A program made the translations under genes and the position numbers. Source: Prevotella sp. E9-3 (GTDB lineage: Bacteria; Bacteroidota; Bacteroidia; Bacteroidales; Bacteroidaceae). From it: a stretch of 64,000 bases of DNA. The notes beneath the pieces are model-generated. The model was not told where the DNA came from and ran no database searches. It was given only the letters and a program-made list of their open reading frames with translations. Shown here piece by piece: positions 9,235 through 17,932 of this stretch. Within the stretch, counting starts at the first letter, position 1; each line of letters begins with the position of its first letter. Location of the stretch: contig NZ_CP091786.1 of the NCBI RefSeq assembly GCF_022024015.1, positions 1,302,001 to 1,366,000 on the forward strand, read 5' to 3'.

Positions 9235-11766
9235 TTAGAAATAGTAGTTAATCATGAACATGCCGTTAATGCCATTGGCATAGAACTTATAAGGGCTGTT
9301 CTGGAATGAGTAGGTGCGGATACTCTCACCATTTTCATCCACATCGGTACGGCTCTGTTCGCGTCCGCCTGTCACGAGCTTCGTGTTGTTCAGGATATTG
9401 GTGAGCATCAGATTGAAACCGATGCGGCGTCCATGACGTAGGAAGAAACTCTTGCCGATAGAGGCATCGAGCATAAATCCGCCTTTTCCCTTTGCCTGAT
9501 CAGGCAGGTTGTACATCACCTCATTGCCATCGTTGTCGTAGGTCACACTCTGGTGGCTCTTATAACGGGTAACAGGCGTGTAGTAAAGGTAGATACGGTC
9601 GTAGTAGTTGCCGATGAGGTCGATGAACCAACCGCTGGTATGGATACTCAGATCCAGACTGGCTGCTGAGAGTGGTGTACATCCTTCGCGCATACCTTTA
9701 TTCAGCACTACATCGTCATAGGTCTTGCCATCTTCCGAAAGCATATAGGTCACGTTGGCGTTGTTTACGTATTGTGCATCGCTGATGGTACCCAAGGCTT
9801 TGAGATTCAGCCATTCAGTCATCTTGAAATTCAAGCCTAATTCCAATCCATAGTATTCTTTTTCAATACCGTTCAGAGATACATAGGTAAAGGAGTGACG
9901 GTCATCCATATAGTACATGGACTGCTCGGTAACATCATACAGGTGGCTATAGAAGGCATTCAGGTTAGCCTGCAACCATGAGTTCTGCAAACGATAGCCA
10001 ATTTCGGTTGAGAATATCTTCTCCTGTTTCAAGTCTTTTACGAAGTCGTTGTTCACTTGGGCAGCAATAAAAGCTGTGTTTGGAGCCGGAGTCTTCACCT
10101 CATAGCCAAGACCAAACAGCATGGCATTTCCCTGACCTAAGTTGACATGAGCACCAGCCTTGAAGCCTCCGTCAACGAATTTGGCTGTTCCACTCTTTCC
10201 GTACGAGTTGTTGGGAGCCAAGCCATTGCGCATCTTACCATCGCGCTGCATGGTGGTTCCACCGATACGTCCATTGAGGAACAGGTGAGTTACCTCAAAG
10301 TCTGAAGAGATGCCAGCCCAGGCTTGGGCTTTGTTCACAAGAATATTGTAGTCATAGCCGAAACGGTCGCCCTTGCCAATCTCTTGATTAGGATTGTTCA
10401 GGTCGTACTGTGCTTCAGTACTGCCTTCACCATAGTTCTTGATAACATAGGTGTTGGCATTATGGAAAGAGGTGGCTCCCAGCAGGTCGTCCATCGTCTG
10501 ATAGTGCATGCCTTTGTTGGTAGAGAGTTGCACACCAGCATGGAACTTTGTGAGCTGAGAGAGCGATTTCTCCAGATGTGAAGCAAGGGAGAGTGCCAAC
10601 TGGTCGTCATGATAACGCTGCAGATAGTACATAGCATCTCCGCCTTGTAGTGACACCATTCGGTTGGCAAAATACATACGATCCCAGCCAATCTGACGAT
10701 TGGCTTTCGAAGCACTCAGATAATCATAGGCTGTCTGCCAATTGGCCATTGCCATATCGTCGCGATCACCATCATAGGGTGCATATACGTCGAAGAAATA
10801 GCTGGGCATGTTTGAATAATAGTCAGGAGCCGGATTGGTGCTGTTGTTGTAGTTCAATCGACTGGAACTGTACATCGAATACTTGCCCAAAAGGGTAGTG
10901 GTCAGCTTAGTGTTGTCATCGATGGTGAAATCCCATGTGAATAAGGCTGCAGGAGCGAAATCCTTTACAATACGTGAGTTACGCTTCTTGCCATCCTGAT
11001 AACCCCAGGCAGGGTTGTACTGACGGTCGTTGGCAATCCAGTACATCTCGTCGGTAGCAGCAGTCTGTGTGCCGCGTTCGGTAGGATTACCCCATGTGAC
11101 GAGTGACAGAGAGTGGCGGTCGTTGAGAATCTTCTCGATGCCTAAGAAATAGCTTAAAGAATTGTAGCTTGTTCCTTCTACAAATCCGGTGCCGTTACCC
11201 CAACGATAGGTGAGACTGCCTGTGAATGCCCATCCTTTCTCAGTGACACCTGTGTTGTAAGTGTACATAGCACGTGTGTTATAGTTTCTGTTGGCGCCTG
11301 CTATGGAAGCACGCTGACCGGTAGCAAAACTTGATGGGCGGAAATTGTAGTTAGACGCACCTCCCATTCCTGCCATCATAAAGTTGTTGTCCTCGAAGGG
11401 AAGGGTTGTCTCGCTGCCACGCGTCTGATTGTTCAGACCGCCAACAAACGAATAACGGAATTCGCCACGCTCAGCATCGTTTACTGGGTTACCGTTGATG
11501 TACATGTCTGTGTACTTAGAGTTAAAAGCGCGGTATTTAAACCTTGCCGGACTGAATCGGTAGCCCACCTCGCTGGCATAGACATTGCGGTTCGACGATA
11601 TCACCGTGATATTTTGGGTCACGTCATCGTCTTCGCTCAACTGTGCCTCGGTGAAGGTGAAAGCCTGTTCGCTTTGCATGTCTCGTGCAAGTGAGTCCAC
11701 TTCCTGAGCCATCAAAACGGGCGACAAGCTTAATGCCATCACCAGTAGTTTCAGCTTTTTGATCAT
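9235..11766 (-). CDS. TonB-dependent outer-membrane receptor
   Basis: 843 residues with a signal peptide (MIKKLKLLVMALSLSPVLMAQ). A plug-like N-terminal domain (about 50-140, including YINGNPVND) is followed by a long aromatic-rich beta-barrel that ends in the typical ...MFMINYYF, a C-terminal aromatic outer-membrane signature. It lacks the carboxypeptidase-like N-terminal extension of SusC proteins and no SusD is nearby. It heads the operon with two OB-fold-like lipoproteins. A near-consensus promoter lies 42 bp upstream. Likely a receptor for a ligand first bound by the lipoproteins; the ligand is unknown. Confidence 0.85.
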   Translation of the reverse strand: MIKKLKLLVMALSLSPVLMAQEVDSLARDMQSEQAFTFTEAQLSEDDDVTQNITVISSNRNVYASEVGYRFSPARFKYRAFNSKYTDMYINGNPVNDAERGEFRYSFVGGLNNQTRGSETTLPFEDNNFMMAGMGGASNYNFRPSSFATGQRASIAGANRNYNTRAMYTYNTGVTEKGWAFTGSLTYRWGNGTGFVEGTSYNSLSYFLGIEKILNDRHSLSLVTWGNPTERGTQTAATDEMYWIANDRQYNPAWGYQDGKKRNSRIVKDFAPAALFTWDFTIDDNTKLTTTLLGKYSMYSSSRLNYNNSTNPAPDYYSNMPSYFFDVYAPYDGDRDDMAMANWQTAYDYLSASKANRQIGWDRMYFANRMVSLQGGDAMYYLQRYHDDQLALSLASHLEKSLSQLTKFHAGVQLSTNKGMHYQTMDDLLGATSFHNANTYVIKNYGEGSTEAQYDLNNPNQEIGKGDRFGYDYNILVNKAQAWAGISSDFEVTHLFLNGRIGGTTMQRDGKMRNGLAPNNSYGKSGTAKFVDGGFKAGAHVNLGQGNAMLFGLGYEVKTPAPNTAFIAAQVNNDFVKDLKQEKIFSTEIGYRLQNSWLQANLNAFYSHLYDVTEQSMYYMDDRHSFTYVSLNGIEKEYYGLELGLNFKMTEWLNLKALGTISDAQYVNNANVTYMLSEDGKTYDDVVLNKGMREGCTPLSAASLDLSIHTSGWFIDLIGNYYDRIYLYYTPVTRYKSHQSVTYDNDGNEVMYNLPDQAKGKGGFMLDASIGKSFFLRHGRRIGFNLMLTNILNNTKLVTGGREQSRTDVDENGESIRTYSFQNSPYKFYANGINGMFMINYYF

Positions 11767-11807
11767 AGTGTTGTATTTTATTTACGGTTAATGATATAAT
11801 ATTATTG

Positions 11808-11839
11808 CAAAGGTAGATAAAAAAGGATTATCAAGCAAA
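11808..11839 (-). promoter_or_regulatory. Consensus promoter of the TonB-receptor operon
   Basis: On the minus strand TTTG (11836-11839), 20 nt, TACCTTTG (11808-11815) followed by GCA. Exact match to the Bacteroidota consensus. The -33 box overlaps a direct repeat (11829-11900). Confidence 0.8.
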
Positions 11840-11900
11840 TAAATATTCAATTATTTTGATTGTGTTATCAAGCAAATAATCAATTATTTTGATAGTGTTT
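11829..11900. repeat. Two direct repeats of about 35 bp overlapping a promoter
   Basis: TATCAAGCAAATAA ... ATTATTTTGAT occurs twice, with a 4-bp length difference. Each copy is itself roughly palindromic (ATCAA-AATAA / TTATT-TTGAT). The first overlaps the -33 box of the receptor promoter, so an operator is possible. Confidence 0.6.
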
Positions 11901-11931
11901 ACTGAAAAGAAATGATAGGCCTTCTGACTGC

Positions 11932-12369
11932 TCAGTACTTGCGGAAGTGGTAACGATAGCATGCGTTTTCAAGTACCATCTTGTCGCTATTGAGCTCTAT
12001 AATGTCAAATGTCTCGTCAATATCCTGTAAACCGTAAGGCTCGAGCGTGGCAGGACTTACGATGAGGCTGTCAGAGATGTTACGGTTGTCGGCTATAGGA
12101 TTGTAAAGCCGTAGCTTGCTGTCTTTATGCTCAAAACGGAATAGGACATTAAGCTGGTGTGCTTGAACATCCCTGATTTCCAAAAGGTTTACTTGTATGG
12201 CCCAGTAATAGCCGGAGTTGCGCATGTCGGTTGTTCCACCGGTTGCCAACGTGTCTTGCTGTTTCAGTTGCCAGTAACCGTCGAGGTCACCATTGTCTGA
12301 GACTTCGAAATCGCAGGCCGTCAGCATAAAGATGACTGCAAGTAAGGTATAGATATATTTGTTGTTCAT
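11932..12369 (-). CDS. Small lipocalin-like lipoprotein
   Basis: 145 residues, lipobox MLTACDF, followed by a GDLDGYWQL opening that is typical of lipocalin-like Bacteroidota lipoproteins (DUF5004/DUF4488-type), then a predominantly beta domain. Its ATG overlaps the stop of the Wzi-like gene as ATGA, so translation is probably coupled. It is the last gene of the inositol-lipid operon. The lipocalin-like fold would suit binding of a lipid or other hydrophobic ligand, but this is inference from the opening motif and context; no specific function is recognised. Confidence 0.65.
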   Translation of the reverse strand: MNNKYIYTLLAVIFMLTACDFEVSDNGDLDGYWQLKQQDTLATGGTTDMRNSGYYWAIQVNLLEIRDVQAHQLNVLFRFEHKDSKLRLYNPIADNRNISDSLIVSPATLEPYGLQDIDETFDIIELNSDKMVLENACYRYHFRKY

Positions 12370-13940
12370 GGCTTCTTGATATTAAAACGATGACTGATAG
12401 TGAACTGTATGCCAGTGTTGTTGCCTAACAGGCCACCTTGATCTAAACCGAAAGCGCCTTTGACGGCCCAACCACGGAGAGAGGATTGATTGCCAAATCT
12501 GTATTCTGCTTCAGCCAGCAGACTCATGTTGCGTTCAGGATCCATAAAAGGAATGTCGTAGGTACCCCATCCGCGTTGCCATGTGGCAAGTAAACGATAA
12601 TGCAGCTGCTCAATAGGGTCGCCGCTAAGACCGAAATGCCAGGCCCAGAACCTATTGTTGGCTACTATGATTTCATGAGTTCCGTAATGCTCGTTGATTT
12701 CATTATAAAGGGGTGAACGGAAGAGGGGATTTCCCATCACCTGTCCCCAATGCTGCCAGCCGGTTTGCATGTAGTTGTTATAGTAGTTGTCACGTCCGGC
12801 AATGTGGTCTGACAGATAGTAGGTACGGTCGTGATAGATAGGGCCGCTTTGGTATTTAGTGTAAATGTATTCAACGACAATATTATTCAGCCACGACTGG
12901 TTCTTCAGTTTAAGTTCAGCACCTAACATGATGTCTTTCAGGTCATAGACAAGCCAGCGGCTATGCTTCCATTCGTTAAACTCTTCACCCTCGCCGTATC
13001 CGTCGTAATCGAGGAAGAACATCTGAGAGTGGTCGTCAAAATAGTGGTCGGCATAGAGTCCAAGGTACCACTTGTCAAAGTTCATGTTGACACGCAGTAG
13101 GTAACTGCCTAAGTGATTGCCCGATGCGTTTTCGTAGGTGCCTTCTTTCACCTCGCCGCCACTGGGTATTAACGCTTTGAACATGCCATTCAGACCATCT
13201 TGGTTCTTGATGGATATGTATTCAGGGTTATCAGGCGTTTCGGAATAGGGGTTGAGGGTATAGGTGGTTCCTCCATACTGGCAGGCCATTTCCAATCCCA
13301 GTTCCACGCTAATAGGCTTGTCTGCCTTTCCAATGTGAAGATATCCTGCTTTTGTGTGAAGCTTTGCATGTTCAGTACGCTTGTATGGTTCGGCCGTGAA
13401 CTCTTTCTGCCATTTGTCGTCAGTCTGCATTCCATAGGATATGTGTCCCTTTATGCCTAACCAACCATGTGTGTAGGGAACGGTCCAATAATCGGGCAGA
13501 CTAATTCGGACAGCAGGTACAGGACGCGCGTTCTTTCCCAGCGACATGGCACCACTGCTCAGTTCCTGACTTTTTAGTTCTATGGGCTGCTCCTTGCTGC
13601 CAATCGTGAGCAATCCTTTCAACCAACGCACATCGGCGTACGCCTGCTGAACTACGAATGTGCTTGTAAACCCCTTGGCTACAGCCACATCGGCACCATA
13701 GCCAATGGCCCATCGGCTGAGCGTGTCGTTCTCGTGATGGTGGAAAACGCCAGCTCTTAGATATCCGTTCGTCTTGTCGAGCGAACTGAGACCGTATTTG
13801 TTAGCGTTCAGCCAAAGAGGGGCATGGTCGCCCGACGAGGTGGTGAGCTGCGCTTCTGTTCTCACCTCCGTTTGAGCCATAATGGGGTGGGGGGCATAGA
13901 ACAAAAGGATAGAATAAAGTAGTTGTTTGACAGATATCAT
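12366..13940 (-). CDS. Wzi-family capsule-assembly outer-membrane protein
   Basis: 524 residues when started at ATG 13940 (MISVKQLLYSILLFYAPHPIMAQ, a signal peptide); the longer frame begins inside the upstream gene. The sequence has the features of the 'capsule assembly Wzi' family: APLWLNANKYGLSS near the N-terminus, then repeated aromatic beta-strands and a C-terminal QFTISHRFNIKKP. In E. coli, Wzi is a beta-barrel lectin that anchors group 1 capsule. Here it starts one base after the stop of the AUR1-like inositol lipid synthase, not in the polysaccharide locus 10 kb away. That makes a role in lipid or surface organisation as plausible as capsule anchoring. Confidence 0.8.
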   Translation of the reverse strand: MISVKQLLYSILLFYAPHPIMAQTEVRTEAQLTTSSGDHAPLWLNANKYGLSSLDKTNGYLRAGVFHHHENDTLSRWAIGYGADVAVAKGFTSTFVVQQAYADVRWLKGLLTIGSKEQPIELKSQELSSGAMSLGKNARPVPAVRISLPDYWTVPYTHGWLGIKGHISYGMQTDDKWQKEFTAEPYKRTEHAKLHTKAGYLHIGKADKPISVELGLEMACQYGGTTYTLNPYSETPDNPEYISIKNQDGLNGMFKALIPSGGEVKEGTYENASGNHLGSYLLRVNMNFDKWYLGLYADHYFDDHSQMFFLDYDGYGEGEEFNEWKHSRWLVYDLKDIMLGAELKLKNQSWLNNIVVEYIYTKYQSGPIYHDRTYYLSDHIAGRDNYYNNYMQTGWQHWGQVMGNPLFRSPLYNEINEHYGTHEIIVANNRFWAWHFGLSGDPIEQLHYRLLATWQRGWGTYDIPFMDPERNMSLLAEAEYRFGNQSSLRGWAVKGAFGLDQGGLLGNNTGIQFTISHRFNIKKP

Positions 13941-13941
13941 A

Positions 13942-14865
13942 TCAAGAGATGTAGTTTGTATAACGTTGGAAGAAATGATTGATGGCAGGGATTCTAAGAA
14001 TGCCTTTCTCGAAAATAGCCACTCCGATGAGCGCTGTGGCAATACCAAGGATTACATCGATGATATAGTGGTGGCAAGAATAAACGGCGGTGAACCAAAT
14101 GCCAATAGTGATCCATAGGCTTACTAAGAGTAAATGATAGGATTGCTTGGAGTAAACCACATAAATAGTCGCCACGGTCATATAGGCAGAGTGAAGCGAG
14201 GGAATAGCTGCAAAGATGTTGGAATTGTTTACATAGATACTTGTGAAAACCGGAAAGCCAACAAGTTCGTCAAACCTTCCCAATCCTGCCACATTACCAG
14301 GTGTCGTGAAATCGGGCTCAAAGCCGTACTCTATGGCATACCAAGGGGGAGCTGTAGGGTGAATATAATAGCCAATGAAGCCTACAAGATTGACAAACAG
14401 GAATGCCCAGGTGAAACGCAGGCAGTAGTCACGTTGGCCTTTGAAAAACAACCAGATAGCTATCGCAATAGGGCCAGGTACCCAACACAGGTAGAAAAGT
14501 CCGGTGACAAAATCTGCCACGGCATTATTATGTAGGTTGAAATACTCGCAAGGAATGAGTGTGCCGTTTTCGGTGGTGATGCCAAACAAGGCTTTCTCGG
14601 TTTCATAAACGCCTTGAATGTCTATTGGGTTTACTAAATAGTTAGGGTAAAGACGCATCCAGTCGTAACTCATTTCAAAAAACACGAAAGGAAGTAGTGC
14701 CATTGCCAGTTTGCGCGAAATGGGGTGGAGGAAAAACAACAAGTTGAACAGCACCACCATGAGTATCTGTGCTGGAATGAGTCCTACTACCAACCATTGA
14801 AAGAGAAGGAAGAGGATGGAGGCTGCGATGACGATGAAAGTCTCTTTTGGGGAAACCGAGTTCAT
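13942..14865 (-). CDS. AUR1/PAP2-like inositol phosphosphingolipid synthase
   Basis: 307 residues with about six to eight membrane segments. The PAP2 phosphatase/transferase motifs are visible: SLHSAY with His225, and CHHYIID with His266 and Asp270. HPTAPPWY around residue 170 is also characteristic of the AUR1/Ipt branch. In eukaryotes this branch moves phosphoinositol from phosphatidylinositol to ceramide. Bacteroidota have an equivalent in the inositol-lipid cluster of Bacteroides thetaiotaomicron (BT_1522-BT_1526). The neighbours here (PI-phosphate synthase-like, PgpA-like, GtrA, divergent inositol phosphate synthase) match that cluster, so the assignment is mainly by motif plus context. 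A generic PAP2 phosphatase is the alternative. Confidence 0.82.
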   Translation of the reverse strand: MNSVSPKETFIVIAASILFLLFQWLVVGLIPAQILMVVLFNLLFFLHPISRKLAMALLPFVFFEMSYDWMRLYPNYLVNPIDIQGVYETEKALFGITTENGTLIPCEYFNLHNNAVADFVTGLFYLCWVPGPIAIAIWLFFKGQRDYCLRFTWAFLFVNLVGFIGYYIHPTAPPWYAIEYGFEPDFTTPGNVAGLGRFDELVGFPVFTSIYVNNSNIFAAIPSLHSAYMTVATIYVVYSKQSYHLLLVSLWITIGIWFTAVYSCHHYIIDVILGIATALIGVAIFEKGILRIPAINHFFQRYTNYIS

Positions 14866-14898
14866 TCTTCTATTCGTTTCATTTTAATGCTTTCAGCG

Positions 14899-15537
14899 CT
14901 ATCTCAGTTCTTTATAGCAATGGAGAATACGCCAGCAGGCTGTAATATTGGCAAGAATAGCAATAAGAATCATGCCGCCAGCCATCCACCAGAGTTCTGC
15001 CGTTATTCCACTGACAATGGCTGTGACGGCTGTTACTACCACTCGTTCGGGTCGCTGCATGAACCCTACCTTGCATTCAATTCCCAGTCCTTCGGCCCTT
15101 GCCCGGACATAACTTACCATTACTGAGCCTACCATGGCAGCAAAGGTCGTAACACTCATCCAGAACCAATCGGCTTTGACGAATATCAGACAAATGCCAA
15201 ATAGGGTGACAAGCTCACTATAGCGGTCGAGCGTAGAGTCCCATAGGGCGCCAAACTTTGATGAAAGATTGCCTGTACGAGCCAGTCGGCCATCCATCAT
15301 ATCAAATAGTCCTGCAGCTAAGATAATAAAACCTCCCCATCCGATAAGCGTATAAGGATTGCGTGCCCCATTATTCCAGCATTGGGCTGCATCAAGAAAG
15401 AACCAGAGGGCTATCAGATTGCCCACAAAGCCGGCTGCTGTAATGCCGTTGGGGGTGATGCCCATCTTCAGCATTAAATTGATGATAGGGTCTATGAGGT
15501 GATAGATAATCTTTTGTAAGTAATCACGATAATTCAT
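14899..15537 (-). CDS. CDP-alcohol phosphatidyltransferase, probable PI-phosphate synthase
   Basis: 212 residues, several membrane helices. The complete CDP-alcohol transferase signature D-x2-DG-x2-AR-x8-G-x3-D-x3-D is present: Asp79, Asp82-Gly83, Ala86-Arg87, Gly96, Asp100 and Asp104. This family displaces CMP from CDP-diacylglycerol with an alcohol. With a myo-inositol-phosphate synthase 1.1 kb away and a PgpA-like phosphatase in the same operon, the expected reaction is CDP-DAG plus inositol 1-phosphate giving phosphatidylinositol phosphate. The enzyme could in principle make phosphatidylglycerophosphate instead; context argues against it. It lies 33 bp upstream of the AUR1-like gene. Confidence 0.88.
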   Translation of the reverse strand: MNYRDYLQKIIYHLIDPIINLMLKMGITPNGITAAGFVGNLIALWFFLDAAQCWNNGARNPYTLIGWGGFIILAAGLFDMMDGRLARTGNLSSKFGALWDSTLDRYSELVTLFGICLIFVKADWFWMSVTTFAAMVGSVMVSYVRARAEGLGIECKVGFMQRPERVVVTAVTAIVSGITAELWWMAGGMILIAILANITACWRILHCYKELR

Positions 15538-15579
15538 ATTGTTCTAAAATAGATTCTATTCTGATAGTGGAAATATATC

Positions 15580-15972
15580 TCACCGATACACAAAATTCCT
15601 TTGTAGTAGATAATTCCAAAATATTCCAACCATAATGGCGGTCAGAGCCTTAGCGATGATGAAGTGGTAGCCGGTATATTCCGTTAGAATATAGGTTCCA
15701 AGGGTGTTTAGACCAAGACTGCCTGTCCATACAAGCAAGTATTTTACTGAGATGGCGGTCTTTCTTGCCCCGTGGGCATCAAACACCCATCTGTAATTGA
15801 TACAACAGTTAGCCACACCTCCCGTCAGGGCTCCAAGAAACGTTGCCAATACATACCATAAACCTATGGCTTCAGCCAGTATAAGGGAGGTGATGAAGTC
15901 GATCAATGTGGCTATCTGAGCCGACATTTGCGCCTTACAGAATAACCATAGCTCGTGTCTTACCCTTCCCAT
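15580..15972 (-). CDS. GtrA-family membrane protein
   Basis: 130 residues starting at ATG 15972 (MGRVRHELWLFCKAQ); the longer frame begins inside the PgpA-like gene. Four predicted membrane segments and the GtrA-family features TLIDF and CCINYRWVF are seen. GtrA proteins are thought to help move polyprenyl-linked sugars or lipids across the membrane. The start overlaps the end of the PgpA-like gene by about 13 nt, which suggests coupled translation. In this cluster it may help flip an inositol-lipid intermediate, but that is speculation. Confidence 0.8.
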   Translation of the reverse strand: MGRVRHELWLFCKAQMSAQIATLIDFITSLILAEAIGLWYVLATFLGALTGGVANCCINYRWVFDAHGARKTAISVKYLLVWTGSLGLNTLGTYILTEYTGYHFIIAKALTAIMVGIFWNYLLQRNFVYR

Positions 15973-16430
15973 ATATATATAATTAGGTATAGTACAATTG
16001 CCGAATAGATGCCCGCAAGGAGGTCGTCGGCCATTACCCAAAAAGCTCCTTTTCTGCGATCAAGGCTACGGATGCCCAATGGTTTAGCTATGTCGAAGAA
16101 GCGGAACAAGACCAATGCCAGGATGGCCTGTTGCCAAGTGCTTGCCAAGAGCAAGGGCGTCCATACGCCTATCATCTCATCAACCACCACCCGGCTGGGA
16201 TCGTCTCCCCAATATGGTTGCAATTTGGCTGTTGCCCAAGTACCAAGAATGGTAAATAGTATGATGGCAGTCAGGGTGAACCAGAATACTGAAATCGGTG
16301 TGAATAGTAGTGTCGCTCCCATCCACATGATTGTGGCTAGTATAGCTCCTGCTGTTCCTGGTCCCCAAGGCCAGTAGCCTGCTCCAAATCCAGTTCCAAT
16401 GATAGTGGCTAAAATGGGTTCCTTCTTCAT
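15960..16430 (-). CDS. PgpA-like phosphatase, probable PI-phosphate phosphatase
   Basis: 156 residues, phosphatidylglycerophosphatase A family: GTGFGAGYWPWGPGT near the N-terminus, VVVDEMIG (about 82-89), RFFDIAKPLG (about 110-119) and MADDLLAGI near the C-terminus are the family's conserved acidic motifs. It is the first gene of the leftward inositol-lipid operon. By analogy with the B. thetaiotaomicron cluster it should remove the phosphate from phosphatidylinositol phosphate to give phosphatidylinositol. Dephosphorylation of phosphatidylglycerophosphate is the classic alternative. The only promoter-like element lies immediately upstream of the ATG, so the message may be almost leaderless. 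Confidence 0.85.
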   Translation of the reverse strand: MKKEPILATIIGTGFGAGYWPWGPGTAGAILATIMWMGATLLFTPISVFWFTLTAIILFTILGTWATAKLQPYWGDDPSRVVVDEMIGVWTPLLLASTWQQAILALVLFRFFDIAKPLGIRSLDRRKGAFWVMADDLLAGIYSAIVLYLIIYIWEG

Positions 16431-16437
16431 TTCAATG

Positions 16438-16445
16438 CAAAAGTA
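16438..16445 (-). promoter_or_regulatory. -7 element TACTTTTG next to the PgpA-like start
   Basis: TACTTTTG followed by GCA on the minus strand, only 7 nt before the ATG at 16430. No good -33 box is seen at the right distance. Confidence 0.5.
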
Positions 16446-16541
16446 CTATTTTTGATTTAAATGATAACCGTTTGTAATAAAAAAATAATATGTTCTTGTA
16501 AAAAGTTTTGTAAAAAGAAAGAATAATCTCAACAAAATGAG

Positions 16542-16549
16542 TAACTTTG
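16542..16549 (+). promoter_or_regulatory. -7 element of the inositol phosphate synthase gene
   Basis: TAACTTTG followed by GCA, about 50 nt before the ATG. The -33 region is weak. Confidence 0.55.
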
Positions 16550-16600
16550 CACGTTACTAACATATAATTAACCGAATCTATAAATAATAAATCCAATAAA

Positions 16601-17932
16601 ATGGAACAAGCAAATGTAATCCCTGCTAAGGGTAAGTTGGGAATTCTGATTGTCGGCAATGGTGCCGTTGCTACAACATTTATGACCGGCGTCTTGATGG
16701 TGCGCAAAGGACTTGCTAAACCTGTCGGGTCTATGACTCAATATGATAAAATTCGCGTAGGACGTGGAACCGACAAAAAGTATATGAAATATGGTGATAT
16801 CGTTTCAATTGCCAGTCTGAACGATATCGTTTTCGGAACCTGGGACGTTTATCCGCAGAATGCTTATCAGGCAGCTATGTATGCTGAGGTGCTGAAGCCA
16901 AAGGATATAGAGCCTGTTCGCGATGAGTTGGAGAAAATCGTTCCCATGAAAGCTGCTTTCGATAAGAACTATGCAAAGCGTCTGGACGGAGATAATGTGA
17001 AAACTATTAGCAATGGTGGCGACACTAAGATGCCTACCCGTTGGGAAATGGTAGAAATGCTTCGCGAGGACATCAAGAACTTTAAACAGCAGAATGACTG
17101 TGCACGTGTAGTGGTTCTCTGGGCTGCATCAACCGAAATCTATGTGCCCGTGTTCGAACCGGTTCATCATCATCTTAGCGATCTTGAGGCGGCTATGAAA
17201 GCCGACGATCGTGAGCATGTGGCTCCCTCCATGTGCTATGCCTATGCTGCTCTGAAGGAAGGGGCTCCTTTTGTGATGGGTGCGCCTAATACTACCGTAG
17301 ATATTCCCGCTATGTGGGAGTTGGCCGAGCAGACAAAAATGCCTATTGCGGGCAAAGACTTCAAGACAGGTCAGACACTCGTAAAAAGTGGTTTTGCTCC
17401 TATCATCGGTACACGTTGCTTAGGACTTGACGGATGGTTCTCAACAAATATTCTTGGCAATCGTGATGGCTTAGTGCTTGACGAGCCACAGAACTTCCGT
17501 ACAAAGGAAGTTTCTAAACTTTCTACACTTGAGACCATTCTCAAGGCCGATGAACAGCCCGACCTTTATACCGACTATTATCATAAAGTGCGCATCAACT
17601 ATTATCCTCCTCGTAATGATAACAAAGAGTCATGGGATAATATCGATATTTTTGGATGGATGGGCTATCCTATGCAGATAAAGATTAATTTCCTTTGCCG
17701 AGATTCTATCCTTGCAGCTCCTGTCTGTCTTGACCTTTGTCTGCTCATTGATTTGGCTGCTCGCGCTGGCCGTTATGGCACCCAGCGCTTCCTTTCGTTC
17801 TTCTTGAAGAGCCCAATGCACGACTATACCGTGGGTGAGGAAGCTGTAAACCATCTCTATCGCCAGCATACTTTGTTGAAAAACGCTATCCGTGAAATGG
17901 GTGGCTATGAAGCCGACGAAGAGATTGACTAA
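16601..17932 (+). CDS. ino1: myo-inositol-1-phosphate synthase
   Basis: 443 residues. The N-terminal Rossmann segment LGILIVGNGAVATTF (about 12-26) binds NAD, and the later segments GTWDVYPQNAY, VVVLWAASTE, GAPFVMGAPNTTVDIP and GKDFKTGQTLVKSGFAP (about 260-276) are the hallmarks of the inositol-3-phosphate synthase family. The enzyme converts glucose 6-phosphate to inositol phosphate in the cytosol, the soluble head-group precursor for the inositol lipids made by the divergent operon. The gene abuts the DUF5686 gene with no spacing (TAA then ATG), so the two share a transcript. Confidence 0.95.
   Translation: MEQANVIPAKGKLGILIVGNGAVATTFMTGVLMVRKGLAKPVGSMTQYDKIRVGRGTDKKYMKYGDIVSIASLNDIVFGTWDVYPQNAYQAAMYAEVLKPKDIEPVRDELEKIVPMKAAFDKNYAKRLDGDNVKTISNGGDTKMPTRWEMVEMLREDIKNFKQQNDCARVVVLWAASTEIYVPVFEPVHHHLSDLEAAMKADDREHVAPSMCYAYAALKEGAPFVMGAPNTTVDIPAMWELAEQTKMPIAGKDFKTGQTLVKSGFAPIIGTRCLGLDGWFSTNILGNRDGLVLDEPQNFRTKEVSKLSTLETILKADEQPDLYTDYYHKVRINYYPPRNDNKESWDNIDIFGWMGYPMQIKINFLCRDSILAAPVCLDLCLLIDLAARAGRYGTQRFLSFFLKSPMHDYTVGEEAVNHLYRQHTLLKNAIREMGGYEADEEID

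Noticed and set aside
13190..13713. Several 60-90-codon frames on both strands within the Wzi-like gene
   Set aside because: Shadows without start signals or family features.
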